A stretch of 14,222 nt of DNA from Corynebacterium sp. (GCA_030450335.1 JAKDIS010000065.1:1-14222); one strand, 5' to 3'; positions 1 through 7,064 are shown, counted from the first letter of the stretch. Notes: generated from the sequence alone by a model not told the origin. A program made the numbers and translations.

Positions 1-247
1 CCGCAACACGCTGCCCCTTGGGGTGGGTGGGGGTGTATGCGGGGGGGGGTTTTGTTGCAAGGGTTTTTATTTCACTGCGAACGCTCGATTTCCGCCCCCG
101 TGCGCCCGGGTACCCTCCGGGGTATCTGGCGAGGTCAGGCACCATGGTGTGATGCGGGGCTTTCTCCTGCGGGCCTCGGCGATGGGTTAGGGTGCAGGGA
201 GCCCGATATGATTTTTCAGGACCCTCACACCCGAAAGAGAGTGCCCG
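1..247. other. Non-coding left flank upstream of the first GGT-like gene
   Basis: I see no convincing gene here; the open frames lack a credible start and family resemblance. The stretch has a run of nine G at 41-49 followed by TTTTG, T-rich patches at 50-75, a small hairpin (TACCC 111-115, loop 116-119, GGGTA 120-124) and a perfect 10-bp palindrome CACCATGGTG at 140-149 that could be an operator. It ends in the probable promoter and ribosome-binding site of the gene at 248. The gene to the left lies outside the window. Confidence 0.6.
207..212 (+). promoter_or_regulatory. Candidate -10 element of the first GGT-like gene
   Basis: TATGAT differs from TATAAT at one base and lies 35 bases before the GTG start, which would give a leader of roughly 28-30 nt. 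No good -35 hexamer is visible at 16-18 bp upstream (the best there is GGGTTA), which is common in Corynebacterium. The purine-rich GAAAGAGAG at 233-241 is the likely ribosome-binding site. Confidence 0.4.
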
Positions 248-1813
248 GTGAAGCGCATCCGAACCACGGTGACCGTGTTGACGACGGTCGGGCTGCTGGC
301 GGCCTGCACCGGGACCGACGGGGGGCCGGGGGTCGAGGCCACGAGCCCGGCCATCCAGGAGGCGTCGTTCAAGGCAGGGCAGTCGTGCGAGGACTCCACG
401 CAGGTGTCACGCTCGCTGTCGGCGACGGGGGCGAAGGACGATGCGGTGGTGGTCACCCCGGACCCCTACGCGTCCGACATCGCGTGCCGGACGCTGGCGG
501 ACGGCGGGACGGCGGCGGACGCCGTCGCCGCCGCACAGTTCACCCTCGGCCTCACCGAGCCGCAGTCCTCGGGGCCCGGCGGCGGGGCCGTCGCGGTCTA
601 CCACGACGCTGCGTCCGGCGAGACGCGCACGTGGAACGCCTCGGTGCCCGCGCCGCAGGGTGACGACGGCACCGGTGTCTCCGGCGTCCCGCAGACGCCT
701 CAGCTCATGCGCACGATCCAGGGTACGTACGGGGCGAAGAAGTTCAGTGACGTCCTGGCGCCCGTCGCCGAGCTCGCGGACGGGGGATTCCAGGCCAGCA
801 AGCGCTTCGTGGGGGCGGTGAAGCGCCGGCACGACGTGATGACGGGTATGCCGTGGCCGGGGGTGTCCTCGGCGAACCTCCCGGTGCCGGGGGACGAGCT
901 GACCAATCCGTCCTACGCGTCCTACCTGCGCGGACTGAAGGTCTCCGGCCGGATCGCCTCCGAGGACGCCCTGTGCGCCGACTACCGCGACACCGAGGTC
1001 TGCGGCCCGGGTTCCACCGGTACCGGCATGATGGTCGTGGGGGAGGCCCTCGGGATCCTCGACCAGCTGGAGCTCGGGGACGACCCGCAGCACGTGGTCA
1101 CCGAGGCGGAACGTCTCGCCCTGGCCAACGGCAACACCTGGATGCAGGACCCCACGGTGGACCCGGAGCTCTCCCGTAACTACGTGGACTCCCTGGTCAC
1201 CGATCCGGAGCACCTGAAGAAGCAGGCCGCGCGGATCGACCCGGATTCCACGCTGGGGCGGATCGAGCCGGACCCGCTCAAGGGCGATGCGGGGACGTAC
1301 CTGCCCAACCGGGAGGAGGGGACCTCGCAGATCACCGTGCGTGACGGAGACGGGAGCATGGCCAGCGTGACGACCACGCTGCACCAGCACTTCGGGTCCG
1401 GCGAGCTGCGCAACGGCTACTTCATGAACAACTCGATGGCGAACTTCAGTACCTCGACGAAGGCGACGAACCAGCGGGCGGCCGGGGTGCGCCCGAAGAC
1501 GGCAATGAGCCCGGTGATCGTGTTCCGCGACGGGACGCCGTTCCTCGCGCTGGGGAGTCCCGGCGGCGGGGCCATCCCGTCCTATGTGATCAAGACCACG
1601 GTAGGGATCCTGGACCGGGGGATGACGGCGCGGGACGCCGTGGACGCCGACAACTACGGGGCGACCGGACGTGACGCGACCTACGTCGAGGGGACGGTCG
1701 CGGGCCAGATCGTGGGGACCGACAGTGGTCTGAGCGTGGTCTCCGTGGCGGACGGGACGGTGTTTGCCGAGGCAGACGCACGGGCGGGTGGTTCGGCGCT
1801 GTCCGCGCAATAG
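248..1813 (+). CDS. Gamma-glutamyltransferase/CapD-like lipoprotein (first copy)
   Basis: Exported Ntn-hydrolase of the gamma-glutamyltransferase (GGT) family, 521 aa, a normal family length. The GTG start is chosen because it follows a purine-rich GAAAGAGAG and gives a lipoprotein signal: basic N-terminus, hydrophobic core, lipobox LAAC with Cys20. The large-subunit part shows DGGTAADA (85-92), LTEPQSSGPGGG (102-113) and TGTGMMVVGEALGIL. The precursor should self-cleave before Thr359 in GTSQITVRD. The small subunit has NNSMANF (394-400) and LGSPGGG (435-441). By eye-alignment to E. coli GGT, the substrate-binding Arg114, Asn411, Asp433 and Ser462/Ser463 correspond to Ser132, His379, Asn399 and Thr418/Ala419, so the catalytic Thr is kept but the glutamate pocket is not. 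Cys47/Cys80 and Cys243/Cys252 recur in the paralogue at 4323-5948 and may form disulfides. It lies just before a pgsBC pair, so a role in cutting or transferring a poly-gamma-glutamyl polymer is inferred; glutathione hydrolysis is less likely. Confidence 0.88.
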   Translation: MKRIRTTVTVLTTVGLLAACTGTDGGPGVEATSPAIQEASFKAGQSCEDSTQVSRSLSATGAKDDAVVVTPDPYASDIACRTLADGGTAADAVAAAQFTLGLTEPQSSGPGGGAVAVYHDAASGETRTWNASVPAPQGDDGTGVSGVPQTPQLMRTIQGTYGAKKFSDVLAPVAELADGGFQASKRFVGAVKRRHDVMTGMPWPGVSSANLPVPGDELTNPSYASYLRGLKVSGRIASEDALCADYRDTEVCGPGSTGTGMMVVGEALGILDQLELGDDPQHVVTEAERLALANGNTWMQDPTVDPELSRNYVDSLVTDPEHLKKQAARIDPDSTLGRIEPDPLKGDAGTYLPNREEGTSQITVRDGDGSMASVTTTLHQHFGSGELRNGYFMNNSMANFSTSTKATNQRAAGVRPKTAMSPVIVFRDGTPFLALGSPGGGAIPSYVIKTTVGILDRGMTARDAVDADNYGATGRDATYVEGTVAGQIVGTDSGLSVVSVADGTVFAEADARAGGSALSAQ

Positions 1814-2083
1814 CGTTATTTAATACGTATCGAAAACTTAATTGAGCCAGAATCCAATACCGTGCCTATATTCGGCGCTTGCGGAAAAACTCGCTAACCC
1901 GGTTCCATTTAACGCGAATAAAGTACCTCCCGGGGTTGCAAGGGTGGGGTAGGCAAGTTAGTGTGCCCACAGTGCGGAGCTCCTACCTGGAGCTTTACCA
2001 GCCTAAAACATTAACTCGGGCAATGTTTCGGACCTGTTACGTTGCCATACCCCCTCACGTATCCTCTCCAAGGAGTTTCATTC
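1814..2083. promoter_or_regulatory. AT-rich spacer and probable promoter region of the pgsBC genes
   Basis: No gene is supported in these 270 bases; the open frame across 1879-2148 has no family resemblance and overlaps pgsB out of frame. The DNA is clearly more AT-rich than its surroundings, especially 1815-1930. It holds an ATACGTAT palindrome (1823-1830), a possible TATATT -10 (1867-1872) with TTGAGC (1842-1847) at a long 19-bp spacing, TAAAGT (1919-1924), a GGAGCT repeat/hairpin (1976-1994) and TTAACT (2011-2016). Which element is the real promoter cannot be decided by eye. No rho-independent terminator is visible after the first GGT gene, so read-through is possible. AT-rich patches of this sort in Corynebacterium can be targets of xenogeneic silencers such as CgpS (established family knowledge; its presence here is inference). 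Confidence 0.5.
1976..1994. repeat. Small hairpin/direct repeat upstream of pgsB
   Basis: GGAGCT occurs at 1976-1981 and again at 1989-1994. The two copies also form a stem, AGCTCC (1978-1983) with GGAGCT (1989-1994), around the loop TACCT. No T-run follows, so this does not look like a terminator. A regulator-binding site or a leader-RNA hairpin about 90 nt before the pgsB start are the alternatives. Confidence 0.35.
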
Positions 2084-3331
2084 ATGCTCGCTTTTCTGTC
2101 CCTGTCCGCATTGACTGCGACAACCGGGATAGCGGCTTTCCATCGTAAGGAAGTCCGTCACCGTCGGCGGATGGACAGCCTGGACATCAACGTCCACGTG
2201 AACGGCATCCGCGGTAAGTCCACGGTCACCCGCATGATCGGCGGCGTGCTCCGGGAGGCCGGGAAGACCACGATCTCGAAGACCACCGGCACCTACGCGT
2301 GCGTCATCGACAGCCAGGCCGGCGAGCACCCCATCAAGCGCACCGGCCCGGCCAACATCAACGAGCAGTACCGCTTCCTCGCCGAGTGGATCGACGGCGC
2401 CGACGACCCGGTCGAGGCCCTGGTCGTGGAGTGCATGGCGGTCAAGCCGAAGTACCAGTCCCTGTGCCAGGACGTGATCCTGCGCTCCCCGATCACGGTG
2501 CTGACCAACGTCCGGCTGGACCACCAGGAGGACATGGGCGACACACTCGAGGAGATCGCGGCGTCCCTGTGCTCCACGGTGCCCCAGGGTGGCCTGGTGA
2601 TCACCGGTGAGCGCGACCCGAAGCTCGTCCGGCTCATCCGCCGGCACTGCGAGGACCGCGGTTCACGTCTCATCGTGGCCCAGGAGAGTGAACTCTCCCG
2701 CAGCCTGTGCAGCCGATTCGACTACCGCCAGTTCGAGGAGAACGTGGCGGTGGCACTCGCCGTGGCCGAGGCGCTCGGCATCGACGCCGACGTCGCCGCC
2801 CGCGGCATGATCTCCGCCGAGCCCGACCCGGGAACCACCCGCATCGCCCACGTCCGCGACGTCTCGACCGGCCCGTTCTACTGGGTGCCGATGTTCGCCG
2901 TGAACGACTGGGAGTCCACCACGCGGGTCTTCCACGACGTCCTGGACGAGGACCTGCCGCCATGCCGCAGGGTCGTGGCGCTGAACAACCGCGCCGACCG
3001 CACCGACCGCGCCGCCATGTTCGTCGACCTCGTCGCCACCGACCTGGCCGGCGACGTCGACCGCGTCGTGCTCTACGGCGAGATCCAGGACGTGGTCCGC
3101 CAGAAGCTGCTCAACGCCGGCGTCCCCGACGAGAAGATCGTCACCACCAGCGACCTCGACGGCGAGCAGGGTGCGGACGGCCGCGACCTCGTGGCCCGCG
3201 CCCGCGCCGGTTTCGAGGGTGAGGACGTGGCCATCTTCGGCATGGTCAACATCCACACCGAGCACGTCACGGCCATGGAGCGCTATGTCGGCGCCCTGGC
3301 CGAGGAGCACATCGAGGCGGTCGCGGCGTGA
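2084..3331 (+). CDS. pgsB: Poly-gamma-glutamate synthase subunit PgsB/CapB
   Basis: ATP-dependent amide ligase related to Mur ligases that activates and joins glutamate through the gamma-carboxyl to a growing poly-gamma-glutamate chain; it works at the membrane with PgsC. The ATG at 2084 is chosen because AAGGAG lies at 2070-2075, 8 bp upstream; a TTG at 2042 would be in frame but has no such site. The 415-aa product is slightly longer than the roughly 395-aa Bacillus proteins. It has an N-terminal membrane segment (residues 2-19) followed by a basic stretch (20-29), the P-loop NGIRGKST (40-47), VVECMAVKP around Glu116, TNVRLDHQEDMG (141-152) and NNRADRTDR (301-309), all hallmark PgsB motifs. 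The stop overlaps the pgsC start (GTGA). CapA/PgsA, normally next in Bacillus, is absent. The polymer chemistry (D or L, free or attached) cannot be read from the sequence. Confidence 0.93.
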   Translation: MLAFLSLSALTATTGIAAFHRKEVRHRRRMDSLDINVHVNGIRGKSTVTRMIGGVLREAGKTTISKTTGTYACVIDSQAGEHPIKRTGPANINEQYRFLAEWIDGADDPVEALVVECMAVKPKYQSLCQDVILRSPITVLTNVRLDHQEDMGDTLEEIAASLCSTVPQGGLVITGERDPKLVRLIRRHCEDRGSRLIVAQESELSRSLCSRFDYRQFEENVAVALAVAEALGIDADVAARGMISAEPDPGTTRIAHVRDVSTGPFYWVPMFAVNDWESTTRVFHDVLDEDLPPCRRVVALNNRADRTDRAAMFVDLVATDLAGDVDRVVLYGEIQDVVRQKLLNAGVPDEKIVTTSDLDGEQGADGRDLVARARAGFEGEDVAIFGMVNIHTEHVTAMERYVGALAEEHIEAVAA

Positions 3332-4332
3332 CCTACCAGTACATCGGTTCCTACGGGTTCCTCACCGACCTCGTCCACGTCACGTTCCTCACCGGCCTGC
3401 TGGTGAGCTACCTCTACTTCCGGCGCCGGCAGATCTCCGTCGGCGGCTCGCTGGCCGTCGGTTACCTGGCGTCCTCGCTGTACATGCCGCTCAACGTGCT
3501 CGCCACGCTCGGCTCCGCACTCGTCGGATACCTGCTGATCAGGTACGTCATCCTGAAGATCTTCCTGCCCCGTCCCCGCCAGATCTTCGCCATCGGCCTG
3601 GGCGTGGGCGTGGCCTGCGGCGGCCTGTGGCTCGCGGTCACCTCCTGGGTGCTCGGCGGGGTGCCCGGCGACGGACTCGCCCTGGTCGGCGTGATCGTGC
3701 CCGGCATGATCTGCAACTCGCTGATCAAACAGGGTGTGGTGCGTTCGATGGTCCCGTTGGCGTGGATGGTTCCGCTCACCGGCGTCCTCGGCCTGGCGAT
3801 CACGCTGCTGACCTCCACGGTCCTGCCGTTGTCCCTGGCCGACAGCATCACCCACGCGGACGTCGAACCGTTGCCGAGGCTCTTCCTCATGAGCGCCCTG
3901 TCGGTGCTCTTCGCCGTGCTGGTGCAGGAGGGCACGGTGCGCTCCCACAAGCTGCGTACCGGCGGCTACGTCACCGCGGGCGTCATGGTCGCCGCGCTGA
4001 CGAGCTGGACGTACCTGGTGGTGCTTGCGGTGGCGACGCTGCTGCTGCTCGCCGTGTACCTGCCGTACTCGCGCACGGTCCCGCTGTTCGGCAAGGACCG
4101 CTTCGTGCTCCTGTGCGCCCTGGCGTTCACCCTGGTCACCGCGCTTGAGCTGGTGGCGGCCACCGTGTGGGGGCTGCGCTTCGGCGGGCCGCAGAACGTG
4201 GTGTTCTGCGTGCTGCCGGCCATCATCGCCAACGACCTCGTGCAGTACGGGGCGAAACGAACCTCGCTGGGCATGGGCCTGTCGCTGGCCGGCTGCGCCG
4301 CAGTCGCGGTCCCGGTGATGGCGTGGGCCTGA
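3328..4332 (+). CDS. pgsC: Double-length PgsC/CapC membrane protein with two internal PgsC repeats
   Basis: Integral membrane partner of PgsB in polymer synthesis and export. GTG start overlapping the pgsB stop by 4 nt, so translation is probably coupled. The product is 334 aa, whereas Bacillus PgsC is about 149 aa. The chain reads as two homologous halves, roughly 11-163 and 181-334, each with several hydrophobic helices. The PgsC signature near the end of each half matches: VIVPGMICNSLIKQG (122-136) and CVLPAIIANDLVQYG (294-308). The earlier part also aligns: VGGSLAVGYLASSLY (38-52) with TGGYVTAGVMVAALT (211-225), and PRPRQIFAIGLGVGV (81-95) with PLFGKDRFVLLCALA (252-266). The offset is a constant 172-173 residues, so this is a tandem duplication/fusion. 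The first half keeps the signature better than the second. Confidence 0.88.
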   Translation: MTYQYIGSYGFLTDLVHVTFLTGLLVSYLYFRRRQISVGGSLAVGYLASSLYMPLNVLATLGSALVGYLLIRYVILKIFLPRPRQIFAIGLGVGVACGGLWLAVTSWVLGGVPGDGLALVGVIVPGMICNSLIKQGVVRSMVPLAWMVPLTGVLGLAITLLTSTVLPLSLADSITHADVEPLPRLFLMSALSVLFAVLVQEGTVRSHKLRTGGYVTAGVMVAALTSWTYLVVLAVATLLLLAVYLPYSRTVPLFGKDRFVLLCALAFTLVTALELVAATVWGLRFGGPQNVVFCVLPAIIANDLVQYGAKRTSLGMGLSLAGCAAVAVPVMAWA

Positions 4333-5948
4333 AGCTCCGGCAGCTCGCGGGCGTACTGTTGGTCGTCGTGATGGTCAGCTCGTGCACGATCGGCGGGTCA
4401 GGCAGGGACGAACCCCCGGCCCCGGACCCGCTGCCGACGGCGCCGGACGACACCTGCCGTGACGGTGGTGACGGTGGCGTTGAGGCCACCGGGTCCGTGG
4501 ACGGTGGCATGGTGTCCACCCCGGACCCCGCCGCCACGGAGGCGGCCTGCGGCGTGCTCGCCGACGGTGGCACGGCGGCCGACGCCGTCGTCGCCGCCCA
4601 GTACGTCCTGGGCCTCACGGAACCGCAGTACTCCGGCCCGGGCGGTGGTGGCCTGGTGGTCTACCACGACGCCCAGTCGGGCACCACGGAGAGCTTCGAC
4701 GGCACCGTCTACGCGCCGCAGGACGACACGTCCTACGACGACGAGTCGGTGGGCGTACCGCAGACCGACCGTCTGATGGACTCGTTGCGCGCCCGATTCG
4801 GGACGAAGTCACTGGAGGACCTGACGGCCCCGGCGAGGACGCTGGCGTCGGAGGGATTCGAGGTCACCGAGCGGCTCGCCAAGGCCATGTCGGCGCGCAG
4901 CGAACTCTTCGACGACCTGCCGGAGGCCGGCGACACGCTCACCAACGAGCAGTACGCCGAATATCTGGCGGGCCTGAAGGGCACCGACGACCCGATCGAG
5001 CCGTCCGACCCGCTGTGCGTGGACTACCAGGGGCACTCCGTGTGCGGCCCGGACTCCACGCAGACCGGCATGATGGTCGTCGCCGAGGCGCTCGGCATCC
5101 TGGACCGGCTGGACCTGGCCCGGCTGACCCCGAAGGACGGGGTGCCGCGGGCGACCGCGCAGCACCTGGTGATGGAGGCCGAACGCATCGCGTTCACCAA
5201 CGCCAACACCTGGATGGGCGAGGAGACCGAGGCTACCGAGGACTACCTCGGGGACTACGTCGAGGACATCGTCACCGACGAGGACCACCTGGACGACGCC
5301 GCGGACTCCATCCGGCAGAAGAAGACGCTCAGCGGCCTGGATCCGGAGGAGCTCGGCGGGATGGACGGCGAGTACGAGGACAGCGACGACCAGGGGACCT
5401 CCCAGGTCACCGTTCGTGACTCGGCCGGCAGCATGGCGAGCCTGACGACCACGCTGCAGCGTAGCTTCGGCAGCGGGAAGCAGGAGAACGGCTACTTCCT
5501 GAACAACTCTCTGGACAACTTCAGCCGCCGTGCGGAGCCCGGCGAACCGAACCACCGCGAACCCGGCGCGCGGCCGCGCACGATGATGTCACCGGTGCTC
5601 GTCTTCGGTTCCGGCGACGACCCGCTCATGGCCCTCGGTTCGCCCGGCGGGCGCAAGATCCCGTCCTACGTGGTCAAGGCCCTGGTGGCGATGGTGGACT
5701 GGGACCTTAGCCCGGACGAGGCGGTGCGTATGCCGAACTTCGGCGCCACGAACCGCAACAGCGTGTACTCCGCGCGCGGCGACGCCGAGCAGAAGAAGAT
5801 GCGCGGTCTGCTGGAGGACTGGGGTCACGACCTGGAGTCCGGACGCTTCGACTCCGGTCTCAGCGTGATCCGCGTTCAGGACCCGCGGGTCAGCGGTGCC
5901 GCGGACCACCGGCGTGACGGCTCGGTCGCCGCAGTCGACCTGCCGTAG
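4323..5948 (+). CDS. Gamma-glutamyltransferase/CapD-like lipoprotein (second copy, in the pgsBC operon)
   Basis: Exported GGT-family protein, paralogue of the product of 248-1813. The frame stays open far into pgsC, but the GTG at 4323 is chosen because it gives 541 aa with a clean lipoprotein signal: basic start (K4, R6), hydrophobic core and lipobox VSSC with Cys21. The gene overlaps pgsC by 10 nt and no strong ribosome-binding site is seen, so it probably relies on coupled translation. Motifs: DGGTAADA (81-88), LTEPQYSGPGGGG (98-110), TQTGMMVVAEALGIL, nucleophile Thr359 in QGTSQVTVRD, NNSLDNF (394-400), LGSPGGR (438-444). The E. coli GGT pocket residues Arg114, Asn411, Asp433 and Ser462/Ser463 appear as Thr118, Gln379, Asn399 and Thr430/Met431. 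Cys45/Cys76 and Cys232/Cys241 match the other copy. It is the position-equivalent of B. anthracis CapD, which cleaves poly-gamma-glutamate and attaches it to peptidoglycan; that role here is inference. Confidence 0.9.
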   Translation: MGLKLRQLAGVLLVVVMVSSCTIGGSGRDEPPAPDPLPTAPDDTCRDGGDGGVEATGSVDGGMVSTPDPAATEAACGVLADGGTAADAVVAAQYVLGLTEPQYSGPGGGGLVVYHDAQSGTTESFDGTVYAPQDDTSYDDESVGVPQTDRLMDSLRARFGTKSLEDLTAPARTLASEGFEVTERLAKAMSARSELFDDLPEAGDTLTNEQYAEYLAGLKGTDDPIEPSDPLCVDYQGHSVCGPDSTQTGMMVVAEALGILDRLDLARLTPKDGVPRATAQHLVMEAERIAFTNANTWMGEETEATEDYLGDYVEDIVTDEDHLDDAADSIRQKKTLSGLDPEELGGMDGEYEDSDDQGTSQVTVRDSAGSMASLTTTLQRSFGSGKQENGYFLNNSLDNFSRRAEPGEPNHREPGARPRTMMSPVLVFGSGDDPLMALGSPGGRKIPSYVVKALVAMVDWDLSPDEAVRMPNFGATNRNSVYSARGDAEQKKMRGLLEDWGHDLESGRFDSGLSVIRVQDPRVSGAADHRRDGSVAAVDLP

Positions 5949-5968
5949 CAAAAGAGCGGCCGGCTTTC
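5949..5968. terminator. Possible weak bidirectional terminator
   Basis: Only 21 bases separate the stop of the second GGT gene from the stop of the convergent gene at 5970-7064. They contain AAAAGAG, the palindrome CGGCCG and then GCTTTCC, an A-tract/GC-core/T-tract pattern typical of a shared terminator. The arms pair imperfectly, so the call is tentative. Confidence 0.3.
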
Positions 5969-5969
5969 C

Positions 5970-7064
5970 CTACGAGGCGGCGGAGAGGCCGGAACCGTCG
6001 GTCTGCTCCTCAGCCTCCCGCTCGGCCTGCTTGAACTCGAGGATCTCGTCGTGGTGGTTGTGCTCGTAGGTCTTCACCCCCTCGCCCTCGTTGCGCTTGG
6101 CCAGGAGGTCCTGCTGCTGTTCCAGCGGGGTGCGCGGGTCGCCCCACTCCCGTCGGGCGACCTCCGGGGTGTACACCTTCGGCGACTCGGCGGGGATGCC
6201 GCGGATCGCCGGCTCGATGTAGCGCACCGCCCGGGGGCAGGTGTTCTCCAGGAACAGGATCTCCAGGTCGGGCAGGTGCTTGAAGGCGGCGAAGACCGGC
6301 TTCCACAACGCGACCATCAGTGTGTCGGTCAGCTTGGACTGCTTTAGTCCCATCATGCCGCGCATCCAGCGGGGGTAGGTGGCTATCACGCCGCGGCGGA
6401 AGAACGGGCGGACCACGGCACGGAGCGGTTTGGGAAGGTCCACGAACGCGGTCTCGAACCCGTTGAGGATGTGGTTGATGTTGAACACCGCGGCCTCGGA
6501 GGCGGACAGTCGCTCACGCCAGTCGTCGAAGTACTTCTGGACCTCCCCGCGGGTGCGGGGGACGTCCGCGGGGTCGATGGGCTGGAACTTCGCTGCGGTG
6601 GCGCAGGCCTGCCAGTACTCGTTCTCCTCGTCGCGGGAGAGCTTCCCGGGGCCGAACTTCTCGTACACGTAAAGGATCGAGTGCCATGCGGTGACCAGGA
6701 TCCACAACTGTGAGTCGGGGTTGTTCGAGTCGTAGCCGTTGCCGGTGACCTTGTTGGTCCCGTACGCCCGGGAGTGGACCTTCATGAGGATGTCGGACAT
6801 CCGGGTCACGGTCCGTGCGTCGGCGAACAGGACGGCGGCGAAGTACTCCATGGTGCGGTCGTAGCGGATGGGCGTGCGCTGCACGACCTGTCCGGAGTCG
6901 TCGACGGCCGCCACGAGGTCGGGGTCGAGGTGCTCGATGGTGACGGCGCGGGCGAAGCCGTGCAGGGCGGACGCCGGGAACGTCCAGACCTTCCATGCGA
7001 CTGAGCCGGGGCCGTACACGCCCTCGTCGTGGCGGACGTACTCCTGGTTCCTGCGGTTTGCCAT
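5970..7064 (-). CDS. DUF2236 / MpaB-type (latex-clearing-protein-like) putative oxygenase
   Basis: 364-aa cytoplasmic-looking protein with no signal peptide or membrane helix evident. It carries the DUF2236 pattern: YGPGSVAWKVW near the N-terminus (17-27), a central VHSRAYG (96-102) with conserved His97, and the block DSNNPDSQLWILVTAWHSI (112-130), equivalent to the usual Y-x-A-x-D-P-x-L-x-x-W-V of the family. Relatives include rubber oxygenase (Lcp), a b-type-heme enzyme, and fungal MpaB oxygenases; the substrate here is unknown. The last 45 residues are highly charged and probably disordered. The start is secure: AAGGAGG lies 5 bp before the ATG on the minus strand (7070-7076). The gene is divergent from the phosphatase gene at 7297 and convergent with the PGA cluster. 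A GlxR-type site lies about 60 bp upstream. Confidence 0.82.
   Translation of the reverse strand: MANRRNQEYVRHDEGVYGPGSVAWKVWTFPASALHGFARAVTIEHLDPDLVAAVDDSGQVVQRTPIRYDRTMEYFAAVLFADARTVTRMSDILMKVHSRAYGTNKVTGNGYDSNNPDSQLWILVTAWHSILYVYEKFGPGKLSRDEENEYWQACATAAKFQPIDPADVPRTRGEVQKYFDDWRERLSASEAAVFNINHILNGFETAFVDLPKPLRAVVRPFFRRGVIATYPRWMRGMMGLKQSKLTDTLMVALWKPVFAAFKHLPDLEILFLENTCPRAVRYIEPAIRGIPAESPKVYTPEVARREWGDPRTPLEQQQDLLAKRNEGEGVKTYEHNHHDEILEFKQAEREAEEQTDGSGLSAAS

Noticed and set aside
407-1810. Long open frame on the minus strand across the first GGT gene
   Set aside because: It mirrors the codon phase of a GC-rich gene, is rich in Arg, His and Gly, and has no family resemblance, whereas the plus strand encodes a clear GGT.
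2042-2083. TTG start for pgsB at 2042
   Set aside because: It has no ribosome-binding site, whereas ATG at 2084 has AAGGAG at 8 bp.
1879-2148. 89-codon open frame in the AT-rich spacer as a small CapE/PgsE
   Set aside because: It is hydrophilic, longer than CapE (about 50 aa), overlaps pgsB out of frame and has no visible ribosome-binding site.
4167-4322. Longer N-terminus for the second GGT, starting inside pgsC
   Set aside because: The added residues are Arg/Gly-rich out-of-frame pgsC sequence and would bury the lipoprotein signal. GTG at 4323 gives a proper lipobox.
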